Assembly: GCA_022340265.1 (NCBI GenBank)
Contig: JAJDOH010000051.1
Span: forward strand, 1-64,000
Source of the DNA: Deltaproteobacteria bacterium
GTDB taxonomy: Bacteria > Desulfobacterota > DSM-4660 > Desulfatiglandales > Desulfatiglandaceae
Direction: 5' to 3'
DNA length: 64,000 bases
Part shown: piece after piece, positions 15,625-24,759 of the stretch
Numbering within the stretch: position 1 is the first letter of the stretch
How the letters are laid out: each line of letters begins with the position of its first letter
The notes under the pieces: model-generated
Databases searched by the model: none
What the model saw: only the letters and a program-made list of their open reading frames with translations
What the model was told of the DNA's origin: nothing
Program-made: the position numbers and the translations under genes

Positions 15625-16662
15625 CTAGACGGTCCAAACACGTTTGGCGGCGCCGCTGATACGCCCCTTCACCTTTCCCATGCGCCTGAGAGACGTCCCG
15701 CACGGGCAACTGCCCTGCAGAAATTTCGCCAGATCACCGGTACGATAACGAACCAGCGGCATGCCGCGCCGTGTCAGCGTGGTGAATACGACTTCTCCCG
15801 TCCGGCCGTCAATTTGGGGTTGGCCGGTTTGGGGATCGATCACCTCAAAGAAAAGATCGGCTTCCCGTAAATGGTACCCTTCCCTGTGACGGCACTGAAC
15901 GCCGCCCCCCAGTCCCATCTCCGTCATGCCGTAATGTTCATACACCGTTACGTTCAGGGAGCTTTCCAATTCCGCCACGATGGATGCGGGGACGTAATCG
16001 GCACTGAGCAGGATGCTTTTGATCAGGCCTTCGGGGATGCCGGTTTTTCCGGGGTGTCTCGCCAGGCCCAGCATTTGTACGGGTAATCCCACGAGGCAAT
16101 GAGGCTTGAATTTCAGCAGTGCATCCATGGCGTCATCCGAATCCGTCACCGGGCCGTAAGCGAACCCCACACTGTTCATGCGCATGAGCCCTTTTTTCAG
16201 CAAATCCCCGATGCTGCCGGGCTTCTTTCCCGGCATGAAAATCATGACCCGGCTTTTGGGATCGGTCAGGGTGGTCATACCATGGTGAAAAAAATCGACG
16301 GTCAATTCAAGATCCTCGTCGGTAAAAAAGAGGCGCTTGGGGGCGGCGGTGGAACCGGAAGAAAAAAGCGTCACGATCCGGGATATGTCGCTTTGGGAAA
16401 CGCAGAGCATATCCAGACACTGCCCTCTAAGATCCGCTTCCGTGGTGAAGGGCAATCGGGTGATATCCTTCGGACATGAGAGAAAATCCTCGGGCACGCC
16501 CGCCAGATGTTTCCGGTAAAAGGGACTTTTTCGGCGCACGTAATCGATCACTTCCCTCAGCCGGTCGGTCTGGTAGCGGTACAGCTTTTCGGCGGACAGT
16601 TTTTTTCCCTCATGCTGCCCGATTTTGGCCTTTATCCAGGGGTCAAGGGGTGTTATGGTCAT
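15625..16662 (-). CDS. Short PaaK-like AMP-dependent CoA ligase (DVU_1553-like)
   Basis: An adenylate-forming enzyme of 345 residues, shorter than PaaK (about 430) but with the key motifs: the P-loop-like FSSGSTAAPKR, VYEHYGMTEMGLGGG (A5) and YRTGDLAKFL (A7). The C-terminal swinging domain is short. It overlaps the radical SAM gene by four bases (ATGA) and is the last gene of the mop operon. I recall the same position for Desulfovibrio vulgaris DVU1553. Its substrate is unknown. It may activate a carboxylate that the Mop enzyme releases, or take part in cofactor modification. Confidence 0.78.
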   Translation of the reverse strand: MTITPLDPWIKAKIGQHEGKKLSAEKLYRYQTDRLREVIDYVRRKSPFYRKHLAGVPEDFLSCPKDITRLPFTTEADLRGQCLDMLCVSQSDISRIVTLFSSGSTAAPKRLFFTDEDLELTVDFFHHGMTTLTDPKSRVMIFMPGKKPGSIGDLLKKGLMRMNSVGFAYGPVTDSDDAMDALLKFKPHCLVGLPVQMLGLARHPGKTGIPEGLIKSILLSADYVPASIVAELESSLNVTVYEHYGMTEMGLGGGVQCRHREGYHLREADLFFEVIDPQTGQPQIDGRTGEVVFTTLTRRGMPLVRYRTGDLAKFLQGSCPCGTSLRRMGKVKGRISGAAKRVWTV

Positions 16663-18011
16663 CGGTACAGGCTCCTGCCGTCGGCCGCGGTCAAGTTATA
16701 GGCACAGAAAGGCACCAGGTCGCCGTTCGGTTTCATAATGTGAATGCAGCAGTCCCTCAAGCGCTCCAGATCCAGGTTCCACACATCCTGAAAGGCCATG
16801 GCCGATACTGAAAAGGTATTTTGACGGGCATACAGCAGAAAGTCATCCAGGGAGAGCACGGGGTCGGCGGGCTGAAAGCCGGGGTTCCGGTGTGCCACGG
16901 GCAGCGGGTCGGCCGGTGCGGACCACTGTCCGGCGACGCGGGCGATGGCTCTGGCTGCCCCCTCTTCCGCCGGTTCGGGTGTTTCGTCGCAGCATGATCT
17001 GTTTCCGCCCAAAAGCTTGGGTGTTTTGTTTTCCATCAGAAGATAACTGGCATGAAAGGAACAAAGGGCGTTTTCACATCCCGGCGGTTTAAAATCTTCT
17101 GCTTTCATGAACCCCCGGGTTTGGGACTCGATGGCCCGCATGAGCCGGGGTAAGGTGATGCGATCCTCATCCGAAGGGGCTTTCGGGAACCGGCCGAAAT
17201 AGCTGACCGGTTGGAAGTGAATGCCCCGCACCACCGGTGAGAGCGCCATGGCTTTAACGATGAGCGCTCCGATTTCATCCCCATTGACGCCCGGCACCAG
17301 GGTGGGCACCAGAACCACGCCGATATCATGATCCCCGCAGGCCGAAACCGCCGCCAGCTTTTCAGCCACAAGGTTGCGGCCCCGGATCTTTTCGTGGGTT
17401 TGGGGCGTCAGGCCGTCAAACTGAAGAAAAATTGAATCGAGCCCCGCCGCTTTTAAGTTCCGCAAAAATCCCGCGTCTCTTGCCAGTCGGATCCCATTGG
17501 TATTGAGTTGGATAAAGGTAAACCCGTATTTTCGGCCCATGGCCACAATTTCGGGAAGATCGTCCCGTAACGTGGGTTCTCCCCCCGAAAGCTGGACATT
17601 GCACTTTCCGCCTGCCTCGGCCGCGCTCCGAAACCATCCCTTAAGAGTCTCCAAATCAGGATCGGCAGGGCTGCCCCCGGCATCGGCATAGCAGAAGGAA
17701 CAAGAAAGGTTGCACCGGCTCGTCACCTCCAGAATGATGGTACAGGAGCGCTGCCGATGATCGGGGCAAAGACCGCAGTCAAAGGGGCAACCGGCTTCCA
17801 TGGACCGGTACGTGACGGGAGGGGTGGTGTGAATTTTGGGCCGCTTCCAGGACTGAAAGGCCGGAGAACCGTCCCAGATCAGCGTCTTAAAAGATCCATG
17901 GTCGGGGCAACTTTTGACCAGATAAACCTTTTCACCGGCTCCAACCCTCTGTGCGGGAATCCGTCTCAGGCAGACGGGACATAGACTGAGGGTTTTATCG
18001 AGAATCGTCAT
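16659..18011 (-). CDS. Radical SAM protein of the Mop-associated (TrsS-like) family
   Basis: 450 residues. An N-terminal zinc- or redox-type Cys11-x2-Cys14 (LCPVCLRR) and CPDHG precede a radical SAM core with Cys100-x3-Cys104-x2-Cys107 (SRCNLSCSFCYA). A further CPFDCGLCPDH segment lies at about 75-84, just before the core. The family, which I recall as TrsS, sometimes has selenocysteine in the N-terminal CxxC; here both are Cys. A TTG at 18029 is an alternative start. The ATG at 18011 overlaps the preceding gene by 17 bases. It probably modifies a cofactor or protein for the Mop enzyme, but no reaction can be read from the sequence. Confidence 0.8.
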   Translation of the reverse strand: MTILDKTLSLCPVCLRRIPAQRVGAGEKVYLVKSCPDHGSFKTLIWDGSPAFQSWKRPKIHTTPPVTYRSMEAGCPFDCGLCPDHRQRSCTIILEVTSRCNLSCSFCYADAGGSPADPDLETLKGWFRSAAEAGGKCNVQLSGGEPTLRDDLPEIVAMGRKYGFTFIQLNTNGIRLARDAGFLRNLKAAGLDSIFLQFDGLTPQTHEKIRGRNLVAEKLAAVSACGDHDIGVVLVPTLVPGVNGDEIGALIVKAMALSPVVRGIHFQPVSYFGRFPKAPSDEDRITLPRLMRAIESQTRGFMKAEDFKPPGCENALCSFHASYLLMENKTPKLLGGNRSCCDETPEPAEEGAARAIARVAGQWSAPADPLPVAHRNPGFQPADPVLSLDDFLLYARQNTFSVSAMAFQDVWNLDLERLRDCCIHIMKPNGDLVPFCAYNLTAADGRSLYR

Positions 18012-18450
18012 GTGCTTGTGCAGGGTCAAAACCGGTTTTCATCAGTATCTCCATGCACTTTTCAAAGGTTTCCGCCACCAAGGCCCCACAGATTTGGCGG
18101 GAAGCGTCCGGTCCCCCTTCGCCCACAATGGTTTCACAATTGATACCACCGTACTCGGCCGTCCGCTCCAGAAACCAATCCGACAGCTCCTGGGTCATGG
18201 GCAAAAGGCTTTCCGACACGTCCTCCTCGTCCGTGCCCTTCCCGGCATAAAGCCCCAGGACACATGCACCGCCGGTCAGTGCGCCGCAGTTGCCGCGACT
18301 GTTTCCGCATCCGTATGAGAGCCCTGCCATGGCCCGGGTAAGGGCCGGATTGTTTTCTCCTCGTACCTCCAGCGCCATGATGATCATGATCTGGCTGCAC
18401 TTATACCCTTTGCCGCCGAGCGCCATCAATCGTATGAGCGTTTCATTCAT
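17995..18450 (-). CDS. C_GCAxxG_C_C family redox protein (DVU_1555-like)
   Basis: A 151-residue cytoplasmic protein of the C_GCAxxG_C_C family. It has KCSQIM near residue 20, GCGNSRGNCGALTGGACVLGLY at about 49-70, and late Cys (CETIV, ICGALV). The family is thought to bind an iron-sulfur or other metal centre and often sits beside oxidoreductases. It lies between the methyltransferase and radical SAM genes in the mop operon, matching the Desulfovibrio gene order as I recall it. No enzymatic role is known. Confidence 0.78.
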   Translation of the reverse strand: MNETLIRLMALGGKGYKCSQIMIIMALEVRGENNPALTRAMAGLSYGCGNSRGNCGALTGGACVLGLYAGKGTDEEDVSESLLPMTQELSDWFLERTAEYGGINCETIVGEGGPDASRQICGALVAETFEKCMEILMKTGFDPAQAHDDSR

Positions 18451-18480
18451 CTTGGTTTCTCCATGGGATCTTTTCTGCTT

Positions 18481-19197
18481 TCAGCATTTCTGTGCCACCA
18501 GCAGGCAATATCCCGGTTCGGCTTCAGCGATCGCCCCATCCAGCACCGCCGTTCGGCACTCCGGTGCGAATACGGCCCAGAAGGCTTTCATGGATCCATA
18601 GGCGAACACGATTTGGGCGGCCAGGTGTTTGAGCAAGCGGGAATGGTCTTCCCAGAAGAGCAGTTGAAGCCCCGCCCTTTCAATCTCTTCCATCATTTTC
18701 CCACGGGACCTGATCCCTTTGAGACAGCAGTTCAGGCCCAGGGGGCGCAGGGTCAACGCCCCTTCGGGGAGACGCGCATAGATGTCGGTAATCACCAGCC
18801 GCCCCCCGGACTTCAGAACCTGACAGAATTCATTGAGGGCGCCGAGAGGATCCGGCAGAAGGGAGAGGACGCATTCGCAAAACACCCCGTCAAATGCATG
18901 GTCACGAAAGGGGAGGGCTTCGGCCCGGCCGTTAATCAACATAACGGACGGGTTTTGCTCCGGGGAATCCCGAAGCAGCGAAAAGGATGCATCCACGCCC
19001 AGGGATTTCAGGCCATGGCCGGAAGAAAGACGGTTCACGCTCGCCCCCATGCCACACCCCACATCCAGCACCGTCATGCCTGTTTTCAGCTCGCACACTT
19101 CCAGGGCACGCTCGGTGAGGGCGAATCCGCCGGGTCTGAGGGTCGGCCCGGTCACCCTCCTGAATTCACGGGATTCATATGGCCGAAGGGCCGCCAT
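18481..19197 (-). CDS. SAM-dependent methyltransferase (class I, DVU_1556-like)
   Basis: A 238-residue Rossmann-fold methyltransferase with motif I VLDVGCGMGASVNRL (about 40-54), the acidic end of beta-2 (LGVDASFSLL), and ALPFRDHAFDGVFCECVLSLLPDP (motifs III-IV). It resembles the UbiE/arsenite methyltransferase type but lacks the conserved Cys set of ArsM. It starts six bases after the small zinc-ribbon gene in the mop operon. The substrate is unknown and a small-molecule or cofactor target is likely. Confidence 0.82.
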   Translation of the reverse strand: MAALRPYESREFRRVTGPTLRPGGFALTERALEVCELKTGMTVLDVGCGMGASVNRLSSGHGLKSLGVDASFSLLRDSPEQNPSVMLINGRAEALPFRDHAFDGVFCECVLSLLPDPLGALNEFCQVLKSGGRLVITDIYARLPEGALTLRPLGLNCCLKGIRSRGKMMEEIERAGLQLLFWEDHSRLLKHLAAQIVFAYGSMKAFWAVFAPECRTAVLDGAIAEAEPGYCLLVAQKC

Positions 19198-19203
19198 GGA
19201 CGT

Positions 19204-19416
19204 CTATTTATCCTCCAGGAGCTGTTCCACTTCCGCCATCTTGCCGGTGGCCAGATCTTCGGAAATGTAGACCTGGCCGCATTTGGGGCAGGTGGGTAGA
19301 TCCGTTACGAATTGGTTACCCAGGTACTCCACGGTGACTTTTCCCACTGCCAGCTTCTCATGGCACTTTTCGCACATCCAATGGAGGTCTTCCGGCTTTA
19401 GGGTTTCCGTTTTCAT
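19204..19416 (-). CDS. Small CxxC zinc-ribbon/redox protein (DVU_1557-like)
   Basis: A 70-residue protein with Cys15-x2-Cys18 (WMCEKCHEKL) and Cys43-x2-Cys46 (PTCPKCGQVY), which would form one rubredoxin- or zinc-ribbon-like site. It overlaps the flavin/FeS gene by four bases (ATGA) and precedes the methyltransferase by six, so it is an integral operon member. I recall the D. vulgaris counterpart being listed as a redox protein. It could carry electrons or a sulfur/metal ligand for the maturation genes around it. Confidence 0.75.
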   Translation of the reverse strand: MKTETLKPEDLHWMCEKCHEKLAVGKVTVEYLGNQFVTDLPTCPKCGQVYISEDLATGKMAEVEQLLEDK

Positions 19417-21710
19417 AAATGCCCGCCTTTCACCACTTCCATGCGGTGGGCATAGGCGTTATGGATTTCGTATCCCTCTGCAAACGGTGTATATTCGATC
19501 CAGAAGGTGGTTTTATAGGGCTTAAAGGATGCCTTGTAATGGCCCGTTTCCGGGTGGTAAAGCCGTTGCGCCGTGGTTTGGGCGTGATGGATCACCCGCT
19601 TGATATCGTCATCCAAAATGCGCCGCCGGTCCAGGCGCTCCCTTACTTCAGCCTCCATTTTGAGAAGGATTCCTTCATGGGGTTCCATCTGCAAATATTC
19701 CTTTTTCCATAGATCCCTCTGCAGCCGTTCCTTCAGGCGAATCCGGTTTTCCTGACGCTCCGACCATCTCACCCGGGGTTTTTTCGCGGGATCGCTTTCT
19801 CCCTGGGGGAAAAAAAGGTCCAGCAAATGGATTGTGCGCTTTCCCACGGCGGCCAAACTGTCCCTGCACATGGCACAGTATGTGAGATAGTCGGCGTCAT
19901 CCAGTGCGCCCCTTCGCGCCACCACTTCCCGTGCCAGCGTAGGATTGGCATTCTGCATGAGACCGCCGAAACCGCAACATTCGGTTTTGTCCCGGGACAG
20001 CTCCAGTTCCTTCCTGGGAATATCCAACCGTTCCAGAACTTTTCGAACCGCTTCCTGCGTTCTCTCATCCCCACGAGTGGTGCACGGATCATGAATGACC
20101 GGCGACCCTTCGGGGCGAAACGCCGATTGCGGCAGGCCGTTTTCGGAAAAGATTTCCCAGAGGCTGATGGCGCCGATCCCTTGCAGGTGTTGCCGGAGCA
20201 TCAAAAGGCAGGTGGAACACGCCGCCACCACCTTTGGCCGCCCAAGCTTCTCCCAGTTTTTTCTGAAAATGTCCAGTTGTTCTTCAAACAACGCTTTTTC
20301 TCCCGCCCAGTGGGCCGGCGCGCCGCAGCAGCCCAACATGAGCCCCACGCCGCTGGCAAGTCCCGATCGCAGGTGTTCGTAAACCCGGATTGTCTGATCC
20401 GGCCGCGTGGCCGCCAGTTGGCATCCCGGAAAAAACAGGTAATCGCATTTGTCCGACCCCGGCTCGCTTCTGGCCAGATGACAGCGTTCGCTCTGGCTGA
20501 AAGCCATGTCCATGAGTGCGAACTCGTGGGCCGAAGGGGGCATCTTTTCACGGCGAACCATGCTCCGGCGGGCTTCAAGACACAACTCCTGCATGGGGAA
20601 ATCCTCTGGGCACACCCGTTCGCAAAGACCGCACAGGCTGCAGGAATTGATCAGCTTGTTCGCCTTGTGATTCCCCATGACGATGGATTCGTTGTTGTAT
20701 ATTTCCCGTGTGTACTTTTTGGGATATCCCTTGAAAGCCTCCAAATAGGCACAGACCTTGACGCATTCGAGGCATTCACATTGAATACACCGGGCGGCCT
20801 CGGTACGCGCTTCTTCTGCAGAATAAAACCCGTGCCGCCCGGAAAAAGGCGTAGGAGGTTGGGGGGCGATGCCCGAAAGGCTGGTGTACAAACCCGTTTC
20901 ATAGGGACCGTCTTTTTCCCTTCCGGCGGTCAAGGACACCTTCTGAAGATGACGGTCCATGGAAGTGGCGCCCCATCGGCCCTGGGCCGCCTGTTGCACG
21001 GGAGAACCGCTTAAACCGCCGGCAAAAACACCTACAAGATTTGTCGTCTGCAAAGGATGCGGTGGAGAGCCTTTTCCGTTCCAATCGAGCCCCCAGGGTG
21101 CTGCATCCATCCCGTCCAAACAAAGAAACAACGCCTCAAAATCCCGGCGGCATTTTTCAATGAACGCCCGGGAATTGATCTCCACCCCCGAGTGGTAAAC
21201 AGCGCCCAGTTCTTCAAGGATCGCCAGTTCACCGCTGATGATATCATGGGTCAGAAAATCAGGGTAACGGTTCAGCAGGTATGAGACGGAAGTTTCCGCC
21301 TGGAAAAGATGGACCCCGTACCCTTTCCGCAACAGGTCCCAGGCCGCGGTGAGACCGCTCAGCCCTGTTCCCACCACCGCAACCGCTTGATTGCGGGAAG
21401 TCATGGGAGGAAAGAATCGGCGCGGCGGGGGCTGTGAGACGCAGAACCGTTCCAGGGCGCCTATTTCAATTGCGCCGCCTGCTTCGTTCCGTTTGCAGCG
21501 GCTTTGACAGGGTGCATCACAGATGCGTCCGAGGATGCCGGGAAGCGGAAGCGTTTTGTGCAGCACCTTCCAGGCCTGGTCCCATTTTTCTTCAGACATA
21601 TGCCGTATAAAGGCGCGGACGTCTACGTGCAGGGGGCAGGCGGTGACGCATCCCGGAGGTTGTTCCTGAATGCACCGGTTTTCGATTTTTCGAAGTTCGG
21701 ACTGATCCAT
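19413..21710 (-). CDS. Pyridine-nucleotide-disulfide oxidoreductase / dual [4Fe-4S] / CCG-domain protein
   Basis: A 765-residue modular flavoprotein. It has a GltD-like N-terminal FeS segment (CPLHVDVRAFI, ICDAPCQSRC), an FAD Rossmann fold with GTGLSG at 114-119, and a dicluster ferredoxin unit (CIQCECLECVKVC and CSLCGLCERVCPEDFP). It ends with two HdrD-type CCG modules (CCGAPAHW and CCGFGG). It probably links NAD(P)H or ferredoxin to a thiol/disulfide or to the Mop enzyme. I start it at ATG 21710, because the ATG at 21746 lies inside the loop of a predicted terminator. This domain set matches the Desulfovibrio DVU1558-like family. Confidence 0.82.
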   Translation of the reverse strand: MDQSELRKIENRCIQEQPPGCVTACPLHVDVRAFIRHMSEEKWDQAWKVLHKTLPLPGILGRICDAPCQSRCKRNEAGGAIEIGALERFCVSQPPPRRFFPPMTSRNQAVAVVGTGLSGLTAAWDLLRKGYGVHLFQAETSVSYLLNRYPDFLTHDIISGELAILEELGAVYHSGVEINSRAFIEKCRRDFEALFLCLDGMDAAPWGLDWNGKGSPPHPLQTTNLVGVFAGGLSGSPVQQAAQGRWGATSMDRHLQKVSLTAGREKDGPYETGLYTSLSGIAPQPPTPFSGRHGFYSAEEARTEAARCIQCECLECVKVCAYLEAFKGYPKKYTREIYNNESIVMGNHKANKLINSCSLCGLCERVCPEDFPMQELCLEARRSMVRREKMPPSAHEFALMDMAFSQSERCHLARSEPGSDKCDYLFFPGCQLAATRPDQTIRVYEHLRSGLASGVGLMLGCCGAPAHWAGEKALFEEQLDIFRKNWEKLGRPKVVAACSTCLLMLRQHLQGIGAISLWEIFSENGLPQSAFRPEGSPVIHDPCTTRGDERTQEAVRKVLERLDIPRKELELSRDKTECCGFGGLMQNANPTLAREVVARRGALDDADYLTYCAMCRDSLAAVGKRTIHLLDLFFPQGESDPAKKPRVRWSERQENRIRLKERLQRDLWKKEYLQMEPHEGILLKMEAEVRERLDRRRILDDDIKRVIHHAQTTAQRLYHPETGHYKASFKPYKTTFWIEYTPFAEGYEIHNAYAHRMEVVKGGHL

Positions 21711-21732
21711 TTGAAAAGGGCCGTTTGAAAAA

Positions 21733-21762
21733 CGGCGGGGGTGCATAAAACGGCCCCCGCCG
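21733..21762 (-). terminator. Intrinsic terminator/attenuator after mop
   Basis: A nine-base-pair GC stem, CGGCGGGGG (21733-21741) with CCCCCGCCG (21754-21762), closes a 12-base loop. On the minus strand it is followed at once by TTTTTC. It lies ten bases after the mop stop codon. This should cut transcription between mop and its six companion genes, so mop mRNA would be in excess. It also argues against the 21746 start for the next gene. Confidence 0.75.
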
Positions 21763-21771
21763 GTAATTGAT

Positions 21772-24489
21772 TTACTTTTTCAAGCCCGCAAGGACCTTTT
21801 CCGGCAGGGCCGGCAGCCGGGTGATCCGAACGCCGCAGGCATTGTAGATGGCGTTAATGATGGCCGCGTGGGGGCTGGTCAGGGGAAGTTCCCCCACACC
21901 CGCCGCGCCGAAGGGCCCATCGGGTCTGGGGCTTTCCACGTAGATCAACTCAATATCATCCGGGATCTGTTTGGCATAGGGAAATCCCGCGCCGATCAGG
22001 GTGGAATGCTTCTTGATATCTTCAAAATCCTCGGTCAAGGCAAGACCGATACCCTGGGCGATGCCGCCGTAGAGCTGACCGTCGGTCACCAGACGGTTGT
22101 TGACTTTTCCGATATCGGCCACCAGGGTCATCTTTTCCACGGTGGTCTTTCCGGTGGCCGCTTCGACCGCCACCTCGGACATGAATACCCCATACATGTA
22201 CACGGAAAAGGGGTTCCCCTGGGCGTTTTCATCGCAGTTGGTGGCCGGTGCCGTCCACTGCCCTTTGTATTTGACGGGGTGCCCTTCCGAAACCATCTCC
22301 TCGCAGGTTCGGTAGGTGCCGTCATCCTTGCGCATGGCCGTTAGCAGCGCCTCGCAACCCACCCGGATGGCCTGGCCGGTCATCACTTGCGAACGGCTGC
22401 CGCCGGAAGGCCCGCTGTTGGGTGCAAGGGCGGTATCGTTTAAGACCAGTCGAATCCGGTCCGGAGAGAGCCCCAGAGGCCTGAGCGCCTCATGGGCGGT
22501 TCCCAGGCATCCCATGTCGGCCCCCTGGCCGTGGTCCTGCCAGCAGGCATAGACGGTGACCGTGTCGTCCGGATTCAATCCCACTTCCACTTCGGAGGCG
22601 TCGGGTCCGTCCAGGCCGCAGCCGTAAACGCCGACGGATACCCCCACGCCCCTCTTGATTGCATCTGTGGACGCTGCTTTTGCCTTTTCCAGGGCCGCCT
22701 CATATTTGGGTCGAAGGATGTCAATCATCTCGGGCAGGGAATAAACCTCCGGTTTCTGGCCGGAAGGGGTGGTGGATCCTTCCCGGTAAACATTCTTATA
22801 ACGGAGTTCCAGGGGATCCATTTTCAACTTTTCCGCCAGTTCATCCATCAACACTTCCGAACTGAACTCGCTCTGGGGTGACCCATAGGCTCTGAATGCC
22901 GATCCCCAGGCATGGTTGGTGCAGACGGTGCGGCCCTCACCCCGGATATTGGGAATGTGGTAGCCGGCCCCCGCAAATTGTGCGCCGCGAAGCGTCAAGA
23001 GGTCGCCAAACTCCGAGTAGGGACCGTGATCCACGGACCAGTCGGTTTCCATGCCCAGCAGTTTTCCCTCCTGATCCGCCGCCATGCGCACCTTGAAGAA
23101 GAACGGAGATCGCTTTCCTGTGTAAGTCATCTGCTGATGATAGTTGTAGCGCAGAAAAACCGGTTGGCCGGTGGCCAGGCATGCGGCACCCACAAGGGCC
23201 TCCATGGTGGGGCTGAACTTGTACCCGAAGGTGCCGCCGGCCGGGTTCTGCACCATGACCAGGTTCTCCAGTTCAACGCCCAAACCCGGTGCGATCATGG
23301 CCGCATGCAGGTGCAGACCGATGGATTTGGAGTGAATGTAGAGTTTATTCTCCTCATTTAAGAAGGCAAACCCCACGTCCGGCTCCATGGGCATGTGGGG
23401 CTGGCGACCCACATAGAAGTCATCTTCCACCACCGCCGCCGCTTTGTCGAAAACTGGCGCCGTATCTTCCCCCTTGGCAATCTTCTGAGTGAAATAGATA
23501 TTGGGGGTTCCGGGATGAATTTCCATGGCGTCTTCGGCCATGGCGGCCGGTGCACTCATATAGGCCGGCAGGGGTTCCAGGTCCACCTTCACCTTTTCTG
23601 CGGCGGCTTCGGCTTCTTTTTCAGTACGGGCGCACACAATGGCAATGGCATCACCGTATTGAAATACCTTTTGATCGCACAAAATGGGCCGGTCCCATCC
23701 GTCTCCCAGGTTGGTGGGAAAAGTGATCAGACCGGTAATACGGTTTTTCCCCTTGATATCCTTGTGGGTGACCACCTTCACCACGCCGGGCATTTTTTCG
23801 GCCTCGCCGGTGTCGATCTTAAGGATGTTGGCATGTGAGACATCGGCCTGTACCAGGGCCAGATGCAGCATGTCGGAGGGCAGCTTGATTCCCAGGTCCG
23901 CGCCGTAGTCAAGCGTTCCCGTGACCTTGGCCACCGCTGAAGGCCGGGGATATTTGTCTCCCCAGATTTGTCCGTCTTCCGGAAGCTTATACGCCAGATC
24001 GTCGGCGGACATTTCACCGCGCACGACCTTTCCCGCATCCATCACCGCGTCCACCAACTGATGGTAACCGGTACAGCGGCAGGCGTTGCGATGCACCTGA
24101 AACCAGTCACGCACATCCTCGCGGGTTGGTTTCGGTGTTTCATCCAGAAGCGCCTTGCTGGAAACAATAAAGCCGGGCGAGCAGAACCCGCACTGCGCTC
24201 CCCCATGGACCGTCCAGGCCAGTTGAAGGGGATGGAGGTTTTCCGGTGTTCCGATCCCTTCAATGGTCGTGATAGAGGCGCCGTCAGCCACTTTCGCCAT
24301 TTTGGTGACACAGGAACGCACCAGCTTGCCGTCCAGAATGACATTGCAGGCGCCGCACTGGCCTTCACCACACCCCACCTTGGTGCCGGTCAAACCCAAC
24401 TGCTCCCGCAGAACGTCGGCCAGTGACGCGTCTGAAGCCGCCAGCACTATCCGGTTGATGCCATTAATCTTCAGGGTTTTTTTTAGCAT
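21772..24489 (-). CDS. mop: Molybdenum aldehyde oxidoreductase (Mop, xanthine-oxidase family)
   Basis: Single-chain molybdenum hydroxylase, 905 residues, that oxidises aldehydes to carboxylates. The two [2Fe-2S] clusters use Cys40, 45, 48, 60 and Cys100, 103, 137, 139, the same positions I recall for Desulfovibrio gigas MOP (907 aa). The molybdopterin-cytosine-dinucleotide domain (about 195-905) holds the usual loops and the catalytic base Glu867 in GVGELPL. There is no FAD domain, as in MOP. The RBS AAAGGAGG is strong. It heads a leftward seven-gene operon but is followed by a terminator. A near-copy of the TATGTCAA-N2-TTGACATA motif sits nine bases before its start codon, so Mo/W-dependent control is possible. 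Confidence 0.95.
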   Translation of the reverse strand: MLKKTLKINGINRIVLAASDASLADVLREQLGLTGTKVGCGEGQCGACNVILDGKLVRSCVTKMAKVADGASITTIEGIGTPENLHPLQLAWTVHGGAQCGFCSPGFIVSSKALLDETPKPTREDVRDWFQVHRNACRCTGYHQLVDAVMDAGKVVRGEMSADDLAYKLPEDGQIWGDKYPRPSAVAKVTGTLDYGADLGIKLPSDMLHLALVQADVSHANILKIDTGEAEKMPGVVKVVTHKDIKGKNRITGLITFPTNLGDGWDRPILCDQKVFQYGDAIAIVCARTEKEAEAAAEKVKVDLEPLPAYMSAPAAMAEDAMEIHPGTPNIYFTQKIAKGEDTAPVFDKAAAVVEDDFYVGRQPHMPMEPDVGFAFLNEENKLYIHSKSIGLHLHAAMIAPGLGVELENLVMVQNPAGGTFGYKFSPTMEALVGAACLATGQPVFLRYNYHQQMTYTGKRSPFFFKVRMAADQEGKLLGMETDWSVDHGPYSEFGDLLTLRGAQFAGAGYHIPNIRGEGRTVCTNHAWGSAFRAYGSPQSEFSSEVLMDELAEKLKMDPLELRYKNVYREGSTTPSGQKPEVYSLPEMIDILRPKYEAALEKAKAASTDAIKRGVGVSVGVYGCGLDGPDASEVEVGLNPDDTVTVYACWQDHGQGADMGCLGTAHEALRPLGLSPDRIRLVLNDTALAPNSGPSGGSRSQVMTGQAIRVGCEALLTAMRKDDGTYRTCEEMVSEGHPVKYKGQWTAPATNCDENAQGNPFSVYMYGVFMSEVAVEAATGKTTVEKMTLVADIGKVNNRLVTDGQLYGGIAQGIGLALTEDFEDIKKHSTLIGAGFPYAKQIPDDIELIYVESPRPDGPFGAAGVGELPLTSPHAAIINAIYNACGVRITRLPALPEKVLAGLKK

Positions 24490-24497
24490 ACAGTCCT

Positions 24498-24515
24498 CCT
24501 TTCAAATTTGACATA
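24498..24515. promoter_or_regulatory. Candidate Mo/W operator before mop
   Basis: CCTTTCAA-AT-TTGACATA matches the exact palindrome between fdhA and tupA at 13 of 16 arm positions, and the right arm is perfect. It overlaps the mop ribosome-binding region, so a bound repressor could block expression. The match is short and is supported only by its placement. Confidence 0.35.
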
Positions 24516-24759
24516 AGATTGGATGAAACGTAAGAGCCTAAAATCACCGTTTTGTCAAAACTTTATGGATTAGAGTTGGTAAGCCGTTTGGGTCTGAAAC
24601 AAAAAAACCGCCGGTGCTCTCTTTGTGAAACTACAGTCTGAAGACTTTCTATCAAAAATGATAGAAGAGAATATTGACAGTGTTTGCAGATGTCAAGGGA
24701 AAAAGACTGGTTTTCAACAACTTGCGTTACGTTTTTTGCATTTCATAAATCACAGTTGA

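Noticed and set aside
15625-16662. Short CoA ligase as a truncated pseudogene of PaaK
   Set aside because: All adenylation motifs are present, it is tightly coupled to the operon, and a short form is what I recall for this family.
16659-18011. Radical SAM protein as a selenoprotein
   Set aside because: Some family members have Sec in the N-terminal CxxC, but here both positions are Cys codons and no in-frame TGA occurs.
21711-21746. Start of the flavin/FeS protein at ATG 21746
   Set aside because: That codon is in the loop of the terminator hairpin and has no ribosome site; the ATG at 21710 begins a typical N-terminus.
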